From: Spirometra erinaceieuropaei
Lineage: Eukaryota > Platyhelminthes > Cestoda > Diphyllobothriidea > Diphyllobothriidae
Reading direction: 5' to 3'
NCBI GenBank assembly: GCA_902702965.1
Contig: CACRXP010000692.1
Location: forward strand, 161,257 to 225,256
DNA: 64,000 bases
Shown: positions 1-13,526 of the stretch, piece after piece
Layout of the letters: every line of letters starts with the position of its first letter
Position numbering within the stretch: position 1 is the first letter of the stretch
Position numbers and translations under genes: made by a program
The notes under the pieces: model-generated
Databases searched by the model: none
What the model saw: the letters and a program-made list of their open reading frames with translations, nothing else
Told to the model about the DNA's origin: nothing

Positions 1-159
1 TACTATGTTACTGACCAGTAATGACTAATTTTATCCATTTGCGCGTGTTTTTTAACGATACGTCATTAGCCTTAACTTAAGAGATTTATCAAACGGGACC
101 TTCGGCACTTCAAAAGTGATTTTTTGCCACGCAAACCAGGTGAAGCAAGAGCAAGCGAG

Positions 160-1010
160 CTGGCTAATTTTAGAAGCTCAGACATTTTATCAACTTTAAA
201 AAGGCGGATTTGCAAGTTAATGAGATTTCATTTCCCTGAGAGCAGCGAAATTGCCACATTAGCAATCCTTCACGTTATCGTTCTGACATTTTTCTATCCT
301 CTGCGAAAACATAATTAACTGACGAGAAACAGCCCTCCAAAATGCGGTTAGACTTACGCTTAAACACATGGCATAATATATTTGTGTGGTATAGTTTCCG
401 CTTATACGTAGTTCAGAGACGGTAGGTGCAGAAAATTATTAGCTTTTGGCATATACTTGCATTTGTACGACCACTCTGTTGTGCATTGTTAACCTTAGAA
501 AAGAGTCCAAAACTAAAAAAACGTAGTGCAAAGGACTCCAATATAAAGCGAACAGTAACCTTTTCATTTGCACTAAATAGTATTATTACTTTCATCGAAT
601 TTAAAAAGCCAGTCAAGCCACACAATATTAGTTCGACTGTACTTTGGAAAACGGCAGGGTATGCAGTCGTCCGTCGGCAAGTACAAAATTAAGACTTTTA
701 AAACGGCTGCATGTTAAAGAGAGTTTCTTAACTTATCTGATGCATATTTATTGTCAACGTACGTTGTAGATTCTTATTTTTTGGCGATGTGATTTCTTAT
801 TCGATTGAGTCTGCATACTTAACCCAACAGCCATCTGCTTTAGAAAAATTATTCAGGAACCCATTATTTTGCTAAATGCTTTTAAGAAGTATTTAATTGT
901 TTAAAACTTTGACAAACACATAGAACAAAATCGCCTTTTATAGACAGTCGGCCGAAAACACTGAAAATTCTGCGTTGTCCAGCGATGTTTCAAGGACCAT
1001 CTGAAACTCT
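160..1010 (+). repeat. Diverged repeat X, copy 1
   Basis: Ordered short matches to 10870-11700: CAACTTTAAAAAGGCGGATTTGCAA versus CGACTTTAAAAAGTCAGATTTGCAA, then AATATAAAGCGA / AATATAGAGCGA, GCAGTCGTCCG / GCAGACATCCG, AGCCATCTGC in both, and GAAAACACTGAAAATT in both. No intact frame remains. It is an old duplication or transposon copy. Confidence 0.55.
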
Positions 1011-2389
1011 TTATACTTCGGCATAAAGAAATAATTAAAGAGAAACTTGATCTGAAACTCTTTGGGCTTCAGCATCAAGAAATAACCCTCGTTACGACAA
1101 GTGACAACTAGGTTTATGATCAAAGATACAAAATGGAATTTCTTAAATTAAGCCAGAAGCTACCAAAATTGAGGAGTGGACCCATATTTTCGTTTCTGAC
1201 GCAATATTAGCGTAACGATCGTCTGTGAGCTATTAAGCACCGTTGTAGGGACGTTGCACACAGCACTGATGTAGATGCTACTACCTTGATCAGCCTCGTG
1301 ACCCATTCACAGAAATGTTTTGCATGCCAAAACAGGACATGTGCACAAATTAAAATGCACCTTATCATCGATGGAAGCGCCGGATAGGATTTTAGAAATT
1401 TCTGTTACGGCGAACTCATCACTGTGGGCTTAATGCATTTGCGATTTGGTCATGGTATTAGGCACCATTAGGCGACAAAGATGCTTATTTTCGCCGCCCT
1501 CGACTGGTGCGATATCAAATTCCAAGGCTGAATCTGACATCGATTTAGATGACGTAGCGTTCATTAGACTTAGAGAGATACAATAAGCCTAACTATCCTA
1601 CGTACGTTACAGAGCTTCTGAATTTGCGCTGGCACTACACAGCGTATTTAGAATATCAGTGCAGTTCATGGCCAGTTAATTATAGCAATCAGAATGCTCT
1701 CTGAAAATACTGCAAATTGCAGGAAAATCAGATATTACCTGCACGTTGAAAAACTAATAGTAAATCATCTGCCAAGGCTGTAGATGCTTGAATGCAGGGT
1801 AGGCGCACTGATATGCGCACAGACTAAATGTATGAAAAATGCTCCCTCCATAGCCTGCCTGCTCTTGATTATGAATATCAGACAGTGGTTTCACTAACTG
1901 TCGAATCGTAACATTCAATTCTTCCTTAGACATCTCTCTTTTTGTCCGGCCTGGAGAATGGCCTTTCCTTCTTACTAGTTTTTTGGTTCCCATCTGGTAC
2001 GAGCTACGGCGAAAGCGGAACACATTGCCATTTTACATACTTACTAATTTCGTCTGTTTTAATGCCGTGGTTGTCCGGCATATTCCTCTTCTCACTCAGC
2101 GTAAAATATTGTTTTTATCCTCGCAAGTCCATTAATAAACACGTTCTGAATAGGCTGACTTTAAAAAATATGCGTCTCGCCCTTTATATGAGTTAAATTT
2201 ACATATTTGGTGAGGTCCTTGAATGACTCAGGTGAAAATGTTCAGATGCTTCCCCCCTCAGAAAAGCTAAAGGTTTTGAATGTTAGGATTTGGGCAACGC
2301 AGTTAGGACTTCCATATACATGGAGCACGAAAATTTCATACAAGCGCAATCTCTGCTACTTGTGTAAAGGCATAAACGGGCATAAAACG

Positions 2390-2500
2390 CCTCCGACCAG
2401 CACCATAAATGTGCAAAAGTAGATTATAGGATAGTATAATGCCAACTGATGCATCTTTACACAAATTTAATTGATGCAATGGGTGACAAAACGCATTTAC
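2390..2500 (+). repeat. Short diverged repeat Y, copy 1
   Basis: CACCATAAATGTGCAAAAGT then TTATAGGATA and TTGATGCAATGGGTGACAAA. The same blocks occur in order at 6600-6920 (CACGAATATGCAAAAATAGT, TTATAGGATA, TTGTTGCAATGGGTACTAAA), where an extra 220 or so bases separate the last two. Confidence 0.4.
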
Positions 2501-3060
2501 CGATTGGACTATGTTTAATTGGTTATTGCGTGGCACCATAAATCTTATCTATTTTACGGATCAGTTTATCAGTATTCAGTACTTTTATGTCCTGCGGCCA
2601 AGCTTTTGAAACTTTGCTTTGAAATTCTCAACCTAATCTAAAAACACTTACACACACCCAATACGTCTTCTGGGCCAAATTTCAGACATTGACTTTTAAG
2701 TAGCACGTAGAATGACAATAGGAGTGCATTGATGAAACTGGAGAGGTATCTTTCTGCGTATTAATAATTGCGGACAAATTTGGAAATGAAGTTCATAACT
2801 AATTTAAAAAATGCACGAATATTTGTTTATCTTCTCTATAAGCACGATTATAGAAGCCTCTTGTGTATTTATGACGCTGTTTTGATCAGCTTCTCATATA
2901 ATGCACATTTATTCAGAACGTAACCAAACACCGGTTACAAAACCTTGAAACGTGTTATTTTCCTTTGGAGTTCGTTTCTTACTGTGAAGACGAATTTATT
3001 TGTGGTAAATTACAATTTATACTGTACGGTTTATACAATTTATACACTGTATAATTTATA

Positions 3061-4043
3061 CTGTAGAGGCCGTGGCCGATCTCATGAAATGTCGGCCAAA
3101 ATAACGAAATGTGTTTTCGATTATGATGGATAACTTTGGTAGGGTTGTAATACTGATAAGCATGCAACAGAATCCTATAGCATTTCGGACGCAAGAAGAT
3201 GTCGGCTTCTTTTCAGTCTCCGCAGGAACCGCGATCTGCAAGAAATGACAACTTAAGTGGCATGACTTATTTGTATTGATTTTCGACGTTATTATAAACT
3301 CAAATATATTTTGTAGAAGACTTGTGCAAGAATATGTCTTCTTTTACTCGTTCGGTAGAAAATCACACCGTCTTTATGTATTATACCTGACAAAAATGTA
3401 TATTTAATTTTCAAAATGTTTTCCAATTCCCGAATAATTTTGAGCCAGATCTGTCATTGCATTAGCGTTTAGCGATTTCAGTTTACAAGGTGCACGCTTT
3501 CCGCGTAAGTAAAATCATGTATTCCTTTATGCCTTTAAGAAGATACATATAGCGTTCACAAAATTTTGCAATTGATCCGGACTGTGTTTTGCATTCATGA
3601 AGAGCATTGGTAAACGAACGTGTGCGGTCATGTATGCATGGACATCGCACGATCTTAAAAAATCTCATAATTAGAAACTTTTTTGAAACCCAAATATACA
3701 CTTTCTTCAGGTATAATATATAAAGACGGTGTGATTTTCTACCGAACGAGTAAAAGAAGACATATTCTTGTACAAGTTTTCTATAAAATATATTTGAATA
3801 TGTAAGACCGTCGAAAACCAACAAGAAAAATGCATGCTACTTAAGTAGTCATCTTTTTCAGATCGCAGTTTCAGCAGAAGGTCAGACAGGAATGCATCCA
3901 AAAGCCGACATCCTTGTGCGTCCGAAATGCTAAAGGATTCTAATGCATGCTAATCAGTATTACAACCCCACGTAAGTAATCCATCTTAATCGAAAACACA
4001 TTTAGAATTTCGGCCAACATTTCATGAGATCGGTCACGCACTG
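3061..4043. mobile_element. Foldback element, copy 1 (long inverted repeat)
   Basis: Two arms of several hundred bases are reverse complements. The left arm (from about 3061, GATCTCATGAAATG near 3078) mirrors the right arm (CATTTCATGAGATC ending in CACTG at 4043). Inside, ACCGTCTTTATGTATTATAC at 3368 mirrors GTATAATATATAAAGACGGT at 3711. The right end is flanked by TA (4044-4045) and the outer left end is degenerate. There is no coding capacity. CAGT ends with TA flanks suggest a non-autonomous Tc1/mariner-type element. Confidence 0.8.
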
Positions 4044-4895
4044 TAGATGCACATCGCGGTTTTTCCAACTACTTGAACTGGATGACCCTTAAGTCTACCC
4101 AGCATATGGCTTGCAAAGGGCTTTACTGCATAAACGATCGAAGGCTTATTTGGGGAAATGTCGACAGAAAAACAAGCCGACGTTGTGCATTTTATGTAAA
4201 TTATAAGCAAGAAACAAGCGTTAAGCAAACTGGACTATCGAAATACAAGACGGAACTAGCTGTTGGGAATAGTCTTCCCTTTTCACTGCACAACAGACTC
4301 CCTTCATCATTTGGAGGCTTTTGCAACGGAATACGACTGCAGTTAGCTGGTTTTTTTTACATACTTTTGTGCATAACGTAGGACGCCATTTTAATTATCA
4401 TGCCCTTAATTAACAATCAAATATTGGAATTACCAAAAAATGTGCACTTTTTGGCTTTTTGTGGTTTATTATCAAGCCTATCAAAAAATGTGTCTAAGCT
4501 GTCTAATAAACAAAACCGTAACCAGGCATTGCTAAAGTGCAAATATAAGAAAATCATATTTTCTGACCTATTGTAATGCTGTCACAATTCGAAAGTCGGA
4601 TACGAGGATGTCAACCGTGTGGCCAACCGCCTGAGGGGAGAAGATACAGTGACTACCATGCGAGTTATTTTTCAGTGATAGTAAACATGCGTAGTGTTTA
4701 CCGCATTCTCTCCACCTCTTTCGCCTTGCTTGTTACGAAGACAGGAGGCGGGATCGGGTTCGGGGTATTTATATGGCATGCATTTGTTCCGGTCAATAAG
4801 GTGCCCAGACCGAAAAACTGGCGAATGCTTCTTCACATGGAAAATGCGCCAGAGGTTGTTGAAAGACGCTCAAGGGAGCACCAAATACAGGCGTA

Positions 4896-5075
4896 GCACA
4901 AACCGACGGCGACTTTATGCATTCACGTTGTAGATCCTAAAGATGAAATGTGTGACTGGAGTGGAAAAGAAGCCTTCTACAAGATTTCAAGTGGCCCCCG
5001 AAATGTAATGCCTACTAATCAGACTGGAAAATCAGCTTCTACACGTCTATGTGAGCACCATTTGGCAGTAGAGAG
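4896..5075 (+). other. Coding-like segment with a consensus donor, unidentified
   Basis: Open from 4896, after TAG, to the donor AG|GTAAGA at 5076. It reads IHVVDPKDEMCDWSGKEAFY, followed by a Ser/Thr-rich stretch and TRLCEHHLAVER. Just upstream, in another frame, is CPDRKTGECFFTWKM, so the region 4770-5075 may be one broken coding sequence such as a decayed transposase with a zinc-binding motif. No family was assigned. Confidence 0.25.
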
Positions 5076-6599
5076 GTAAGACTACCCATTCCAAGGCGAC
5101 ATGCGTGCGATAGAAACTGGGCACAAAGTTCTTCTGAGACAAAACGCCCATTGACTAAGGATTCCTGGAGACCGTACACTCAGATGATTCATGCATCAGT
5201 CAACGCATCGATTCAGATGTCATGTACGCATATGTCTAAGAGCAATGGAAAAGGCGATATCCAGTTAAAGCATGGCATCGACTCACAGCATCAACGTACT
5301 TACAAAGCACGTTTAAATTTGACTGTTTTTCCGCTAACTGCGCGTCTAATGATAGCCTGGGAACGAGCGCCGAAAAGCCACAAATTAACGTTTATTAATT
5401 TTGCCAAAGGACTGATTTGCTTCAAATTATACTTTCTGGCATGCCCATGTCGCCATATATATGTGAATGGGCATAAATTTATTTCGCGATGGCGAATATC
5501 TCTGCTTACCTAAGAATGCTTTAAGAATTTCTGCCTTCCTTTACAATTTGTCTTTCTCGCTTATACGCCTTAGAATTTAGAAGAATACCGCCTGCTACGC
5601 CGGGACTTTCCATTGTTATATCCAGCCTGAGGTTGTCATGAATAAGTGTTTTTACTCTTATACTCGTTAAGGAATTCGTCGGTGGAAACGAAAGTTAAAC
5701 ACTCCCGTGATTCCATGTGTTGTGCCCGGGTTACCGGCTTTTTCGAACTTTTTATTCACCTGTTACCTAAAGGGATTGTTTTTGAAATAAAAGGGCATAA
5801 CATACTAAACTTCGCCTGATAATTTTAAAAAAATGACACAAGGATGTTTATAGTACTCTGACAGCATTGAGTTTTATTCATGCGTTTTTTTTTTTCGCAA
5901 CGCCTTTAAACAACGGCATTTGAGACTTGCCGGTTAACATGCTGTCATCGTGGGTACCAATCAGTCATGCTGTAGGAGTTGGCGCCATTTGACATTACTC
6001 AGTCGACACCAAAAATAGCGTATTTTATGTTGAGATATCCCACGTTATTTATCTCCAAACGTTTATTTTGACCTTATTCTCTTTAGCTTAACCTTATTCC
6101 GAGGACTAGGTGGGGCATACACAGTAAACATTGTCTTTTGCGTAATTTCTTCCAGAATTTTAGCCAATTTTTACTCTCCAATACGAGATAGTTATTCATT
6201 CGTTTCCTTCTAATTTGCTCCAGGGTTTTACGCGGCTACTTCCAACTCACTGGAGGCAAAAGGATATATCCAGTATTTCCGAACCAAAAAGTTACTTAAC
6301 ATAGGCAATTTGCAAACGGATAAACAGATAATGCAAGCCGAAGCAGACTATTTAACGTTATTCTAAAACTGCGTCTTAGACTTTAATTGCCGTTTTGTGA
6401 CTGACTACGTGAGCTCGATTTTCAGAAATACGACTCCTACTAAAATGGTACAAGTAGTTTTGTTTGCTAGAAGTTTGGTGGCGCACGGATGCCTTGGTTA
6501 CACGAGGCACACGAATTCAAACGAACAAGATTCTGCTATTTGTGCGAAACGTTCCAGAGCGTGTCATCGCACAAATTTGCGCAAAGCGTCTTCGACAAC

Positions 6600-6920
6600 A
6601 CCACGAATATGCAAAAATAGTTTATAGGATATTGCAACTACGATATACGCATTCTTTCAGAAGTTTAATTTTTGCCTATTGCTTAGGATTCAAAAAACCC
6701 GCGAACAATTTCATAGGTTTTCATGTGCTCCCTACCAATGAGGACGGTTTTACTAGTACCGACCAATTATTGATTTTCAGTGCTGTGTATCTTCAACTCG
6801 GCCGTGTTATACAACTCCTATCGCAAAAACTATTGCAAGTAAAAGATTACAAAAATGCATCTTCAGGTATAAAAATATAATTGTTGCAATGGGTACTAAA
6901 TGCATAAAACAGTTAGACAA
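6600..6920 (+). repeat. Short diverged repeat Y, copy 2
   Basis: Counterpart of 2390-2500, see there. The 138-residue open frame at 6464-6880 overlaps it and shows no recognisable domain. Confidence 0.4.
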
Positions 6921-9406
6921 AAGGCCATATGAGCATTTCAGTATACCTCGAATGTTCAGCATTTTCTGGATGGATCTTATGCATTCCGAAATAAATGGGT
7001 TGAAATAAACCTCTCTTTTTATTCAGCTAATTTCCCGTGTTAGCACCTATTAAGGATAAATTTCAAAATCCGATCGTGGTGTCTACATCCAAGCATTTAG
7101 CCAAAAAAGAAGCATTTATCAAACTAATTTCTCTATTTGTGAATTGCCTTTGAGCTACACGCGAGCAATTTGAAGTAGGCATTGAATAATAGCACAGTTT
7201 TCCAAAAACATTTTGCAATCGTTCGCTTTTGTCAGATTTTATGTTCTGATGTGCCATTCTGCTTGAGGCATATGCAAGTATTTTATAGGAAACCTCGGGT
7301 CAGCAATTATCGAATATCGTTTATAATGAGACGTTCTTTGATACCGAGATTTGCAAAGCATTCGCAGTTTCCAGTAACATTACAACATTCACATGGCTAA
7401 ATTTCAGAATATTTATAATCTCTGAAGAAGGTTTAGAAGTAAGAAAAGACAAGAATAACATATGTAATTTAAAAACAAATGAAAGTTTTGTTGTCGGCAG
7501 CAGCTACATTGTTACTCTCTGTCAGGGAGTGAAGTAAAAAAGCCAGGCGTTCCCATTTAGCCCAAGATCTTATAAGGGAAAAATAGGCATATATTCGTCA
7601 GCGTTAAGGCACATCGAATTACGTTTTAAGGAGGAACATTATCAGAAAACATTTTAAAATTTATCAAAAGTGTATCCAACTTCTGCTCCCGTTATGGACA
7701 TTCCTCTTCTTTGACGTGGAGGTCCCATGATTGGGTGAGATTACAAATATGACGTTAATCGATGTCCTTAAAATAGATCCTCTACAGACTCCCCATTTTG
7801 GTAAACACTTACATGAACTGTCTTATTTGGAAATATTCGACCTATTTGAACCACGGAACCTATCGTCGATTTTGTTCATTAAAAACGCTGAAATATAAAC
7901 CGAATTCACTTGCATTCTGGAGATAAACCGAAACCAAACCGTCTCTACCGTTAGCGGTAATCAGAGTAATTTTGCAAAAGGAAGGTTCACTTTTAGCCTT
8001 TTCACCTTTTAAACTTCGTTTAACTACTAAGCCAAGACATTTGGCGTTCTTGCGCCTATTGATTCTTTGACGCGGTCTATGTTTTGGTTATAAGTAACGT
8101 AAACAAACAATGCTGAAAAGTTACAACAAATCCTTTTGATACAATATCAAAACACATGATCAAAAGCAAAGCTGGGGTAAAACAATCATGTCGCATGGTA
8201 CACAAATTCATGGTATTATTTAAGGTAAAGCATGTTAATAGGTACGGTTAGAATGGTATAATGCTTAGGTTGCCTTATTCACTCGTTCATACGCATAAAT
8301 CGATTTTATGGAATTTTAAAAGTTAAGTTTTTCATTGGATACAAATTTCCTGTTCTGGGCTTTTACAATTTTTTGGCAAAATTGCCGTTCCTAAAGAACG
8401 TACAATTACTTGTAATAATCTTTATGTGTTTGCGTAATGTTGATGGCCGCTCACTCAAAATAAAGCCCATATTTATAAATGCAGACTGGTTTACGGCTGA
8501 TTAAAATTTTCTCGTTCATTTTTACACCTGTTTGGGTCACGCAGTCAATTTCTTATTTACTTAAATCAAATCCACTTTAGTTTTTAAGCACTTATTCAAT
8601 ATTTAGATTTGCCAACTTATCAGCCAGGTTAATAAAACGCCTCATATTTCAAACATTTTTTGATATTGACCAATAAGATTATGAATGCATCTGAATACTA
8701 CAATTCAAAACATGTAGCATGGAGTATCATCCGAGGAGGCGGGAAGGCAATTTCTGAAATGGACGTGGATTGTTTACATCAAGAAACAAAGCAGAACTGT
8801 TGTATTTGAAAATAACGTGAAAGAATGAGGTCTTTACGAGCCTTCTTTTTAATATTATAGTATATTACTAAAAACTACAGTATTATTGAATAAGAGGGCT
8901 TTAAAACCTGCACTGTGAGTGAATTGATGTTTTTTGTCGTGAATATTTTCCGCGTATAATTGACGTCGGGCCAGCTTCCTCTGATGGCCTTACACTGTCT
9001 ACTATAGTTCATTTTCCGAATAAGGTAAAAGTATTTATCATTTACCGTTTTTGACTTGTGCATAACTTTTACCGATCTAAAGGTATGTTTATCAACAATT
9101 ATTTTATTTAGATCCAGTTAAGAACGGCATAGCAATTTCACACTTCTTTGGCCTTTTCAGACTCTGGCCGAAAAGCCCCAGCCATTGAGTCTTACAGTTA
9201 GGACTCGCGAATAAGTGTATACTAAAAAACATGAAAATTCAATTTACTGATCTTTATTGGTTGCTGGGGGGACAATTACTGTCTCTTCAATGCAGTGAAA
9301 GCTGAAGTGCAATTAGTGAACTGTAATGATGAGTGAACGTTGGGGTAGTTTCGTAAAGATCGGACGATAATCACAATTACCGCACTGGGGCACCATGCTT
9401 TCAGGC

Positions 9407-10317
9407 GGGGTTTTAATATTGATTGTCATGAGGAATTATCCTATAATATTTTGGACTCGCCAAGATGTCGGCTTTTTAATGCAGTCAATTGGGTCTCGTG
9501 TGGAAACCACACTCGGTAAAATGACTCCTTAGGTAGAGTAGGTTTTTTATATCGATTTTCGATGGTCTACTAAATTTAAATATTTTTTATGGAAAACATA
9601 TACAAAATATGCCGTGTTTTACCTGTTTGGTAAAAAATAGCGTTCTCTTTACATTTTATATTCCGAGAAAATTTATCTCTGGGTTTTTAAAAGGTTAATG
9701 TTAGTGTGATTTTTTAAGACCGTAAAGTATCCATGCATACAGCGTCGTACCTGTCCGCTTACCAATGCACCTCATAAAATGTACCACTTAGTCCACATCC
9801 TTTGCAAAATTGTATGAACTCTATATTGTATCTTCGTAATGGCACATAGGAATATATGATTTGGCTTTTGCGAAAAGCATGTGCCCCGTAGACTTAAATC
9901 GTTAAACACTAAGCCAACGACTGATCAGAATCAAAATTATCTATGGATAAAAAGAAAATAAAGCTCAAGATGCACCCCTTGTGATGGCACAAAATGCTAA
10001 TAAAAAGTAATTTTTCACCATACGAGTAAAAGACAGAATACTTTTGTGTATATTTTCTATAAAATATATTGGAATTTATAAGACCATCGAAAATCAATGC
10101 CAAAAGCGCATGTTATTTAAGTAGTCATTTCTACCGAATGGAGTTTCTACAGGAGATCCAAAGAAGTTTACTCAAAAGCCAACATCATGATGAGTCCGAA
10201 TTATTACAGGCCTACGATTCCTGGTAATCACTATTACAATCCCAACTACGTACTCGCTCCTGATCGAGAACGCACTCTGAATTTCGGCCAATATTTCATG
10301 AGACCTATCACTCACTG
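9407..10317. mobile_element. Foldback element, copy 2, left end truncated
   Basis: The right end is well kept: ATTTCATGAGACCTATCACT and then CACTG at 10313-10317, followed by TA. The left arm starts inside the element at the stretch corresponding to GGTTGTAATA.TGAT..TCATG (about 9407), so some 60 terminal bases are lost or unrecognisable. The two copies of ATTTTCGATGGTC.. (9553 and, reversed, about 10083) mark paired positions in the arms. Same subfamily as copy 1, with a GATC/GACC-type terminus. Confidence 0.7.
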
Positions 10318-10869
10318 TATTATCCTTATGCAAACGATTGTGTTTTCCGGATCAAACGTCAAACAAACTGGTGGCAGAAGGTGGCTTTGAGCAAACTTTG
10401 AACTTGACGCCTGACCCTGTAAACACAACGCCTATTGAGGCCTAATGCTTCACCTTTACAGTCGGGCATTGATGTTTTAAACATCCTTAGAGAAAGCCGT
10501 TTGACAGCCAACACACAGTGTGTGACCTAACCCATGTAACTCGTTGATAGAAATTAACATTATTAAGTGTGGCCAACTACGATGCTGCGTGTTTTACGAA
10601 GTCCTCTGTCTTTTTTCAAAAAATGTCCTCTCTGCAGGTAAAATGTGTTTGTAAATAAGTTTCGGTCAAAATGTTGAAAAATGCGTGTAAATGGGCATTA
10701 CTTGGCATTTTGGATGTTTTTGTGCTGATAGCTATCGCAGACTACGTATGCGCTGCTGCGCACGTTTCACTCAGAAAAAAGTATAATATAGACTCACGAG
10801 GTTTAGGAGAGGGAATCTGCCGCACTCCAAAATCGATTTTTTCACTACGTAATTCAGATGAAGTGACGC

Positions 10870-11700
10870 ATATGTTAGCAGACGTATCGACTTTAAAAAG
10901 TCAGATTTGCAAATCTGTATGATTTCATGCCTCAAAACACAACCAGAAGCGTCTTCTGCTAACCATTCGTTTAAATGTTTTTGCTTCTGTCCTAAAGTTC
11001 GCAAATACGCAATAACTAATTAAGGAACGACTCTCCGGAAAATGATTATTTTAACTTTAAGCGTACGATGAAATACGCTTTTCATGATCCGAATTTCTTT
11101 AATGCGTTGTTTAGAGACAAAAAGAACGAAGGTGAGCCGTTTTTGCAATATCTTAATATTTTCCGGCCAATTTGTTGCGTAATTACTATCTTAGAACGGA
11201 AACCAACAGTAAGCAAGTACTGCGAAATAGGGCTTCAATATAGAGCGATAAGGGGTTTTCTTTTACAGTCGTTACATTATTAATAAACCTGGGGAATTTG
11301 AAAGCCGGTTAAATGTTCGCATTTTCACATTGACGTTATTTTTTAAAAAGGCATGCTACGCAGACATCCGATAGCAGAAGACCCCATTACGGAGCTTTCT
11401 AAAGAGTTGCCTTATCAAAGAAAGTACTCAGTTGATTTAAGGCATAGTTTCTGTTATCTTTTGTTGTGCACGTTCATTGTTCTTGCTGGCGATCTTCCTT
11501 GTATGAGTAAGTCTACAAATGTAATCAAACCAGCCATCTGCATAAAAGGAAGGTCAGAAGACTCATATATTCGGTATAAGCTTCCAAGAAGTGTCTAATT
11601 TTTGATATTTGACAAATACGCTGAAAAAGGTCTGCATTTATTATGTATGGACTGAAAACACTGAAAATTGTAAGGCATTCACCGCAGTTTCTAGGATGAG
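10870..11700 (+). repeat. Diverged repeat X, copy 2
   Basis: Same orientation as 160-1010 with the same order of matching blocks. ACTGAAAACACTGAAAATTG near 11650 matches the block near 955. The pair lies about 10.7 kb apart on either side of foldback copies 1 and 2. Confidence 0.55.
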
Positions 11701-12339
11701 CTGAAATTCATCGTAAGCCAACAGCAGAGATAACTATATAGAACATTGACGAAAAAGAATTTCTCCTCACTTACACAAACTGGTATGCTTACGAGTGCAC
11801 CTGATAATTTAAGTTGAATCCTAATGCATTGACCGGCTGGTCAACATATGACCTTCAAAAGGAGTTATCCCTATGACGCTCCAATCGCTGAATTCAGACA
11901 ATTGCATCTCAAAAATGTAACTGCGGGAAAATATGACCGACTCTCGTGAAGTCGCATTATAATATATACTTAAGCTGTAGGCTGGTGGCTAACCGCCATG
12001 CCCGCATGGGATATTTAAGAGTACACGTCTGTAAAAAACCACTTTCAAACATTAGTTTGCTTGTGTCGTTTAACTTGTTGGGTTTATTACATTGAGAGAC
12101 GTCCCGTACATCAACAATTATGTACACTCGGTTACGACACCTTCTGAATTTTTTTGGAATTTCCGGCGTTCTAAAATTTCATACTTTTAAAAAACGTAAT
12201 TTAACGTTTTATAAGTTTTGTTTTTTTAACATCTTGTAAGTCGCTCATTATTATTTAATACTTTGGTTAATCCGTCTCTGCTGGTCTGCGAGGGACTTAC
12301 ACTCTTTCGTAAATCGCGGCACTTTTTTATGTGATAGGT

Positions 12340-12500
12340 CACATTGTATTTCTTGACGTTTGTTGGGTTTTGGGTAATTTATGTGATCCGATTTTGAAAA
12401 ACTCGACAGCCACAGTTGGATTTGAATCCAGGAATGGCGTGCGTGTGACTAACGCTCTCAACACCGGATCTACAAGACCCTGACAATAGGACTTGGCTCT
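12340..12500 (-). mobile_element. Diverged tRNA-derived SINE fragment
   Basis: Minus strand: TAGATCCGGTGTTGAGAGCG resembles the family A-box region and GGATTCAAATCC its B-box. It is followed by CGAGTTTTTCAAAATCGGAT and TAAATTACCCAAAAC, which parallel the family's 3' end. No terminal duplication was found. It looks older than copies A-C. Confidence 0.5.
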
Positions 12501-13526
12501 AATCACATTTAGACAGGGCAACGTGACGCCTTCTTGGACAAATTGAGTAAAGTTCACATTGCGTTAGATTGTATTTTGGAAAAAAAGAAGAAAGTGTCTC
12601 TTTCCCTTATGGACGTCTGGCGGAAGTGCATTCCCCGAACAGCACATGGATAGAGCAATGCACGCATTGTCGCGGTTCACTCTTTCTAATTCGGAAGCAA
12701 ATCTTAACCAGAGGTCTAGTCAGCGAAGCTGGTAATATATGCTCTCGGGTACGCTGAACAGCTAGTTTGTCTTCATGCGAAACACTCTAGTAGCAAATTT
12801 TCTCCCAAAACACATGTCCCAAGATGTATGAAACAACATCCATCGCAAACAAACGTGCCTATGGCTCAAAAAGACGCTATCTCCAGCACTGCCTTTTGTA
12901 GACACTCGACCGGTGAGCTTCTTAATCGTCGCTTACCATTTTTATGGCTCACGCCTACTTGCCGGCCAATATATTTCTCAATTTTCAAGGCGCTCTTTGA
13001 AGGTGGAGGATAAAATTACCTTTCCGATCTACTTGCTGTGCCCGTGCCTTTACTTTCTCCTGAAGAGCAGGTAATGTTGCCCAAAGAACAAGGGACTTGT
13101 CCAAACGCATGCAAAAACTGTGTCCTGTCTGTCTAAATACAGGCATGGAGAAGTTTTACTGTAGTGCAAGTGTGGTTGGCGACAGCACTAGGAAGGCGTC
13201 AACAAAACATTTCGAGTCATCTTCGAAGTCATGGTGGGCACTCCCGATTCCTGTCTCAGTGGACGCTTACAATGGCAGAGTCGGCGGCCACGTGATCAGC
13301 CAACCAAACCTTGTCCTGTCAGATTTCGTTCGTTCAAGTCCTTAAACTACCCTGGCCCCGGTCGAGACCACATGTTCGCAGCAGTTTTCTATCACATCGC
13401 GTTTTGGAGACGACTGGCAATCAAAACCTACTGGCATGCACTCCGCTTCCGCTACTCCCCCTCCCCCCGACAGAACTAGTCCACAATTCTGACCTCTTGT
13501 TCTAACATGTCTAGATATCCTCAATT

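Noticed and set aside
6464..6880. 138-residue open frame
   Set aside because: No domain; overlaps the diverged repeat Y.
12990..13170. Minus-strand coding-like stretch (LVLWATLPALQEKVKARAQQ) ending near a possible GTAATT donor
   Set aside because: Only about 40 codons, weak donor, no clear acceptor and no recognised family; insufficient to call.
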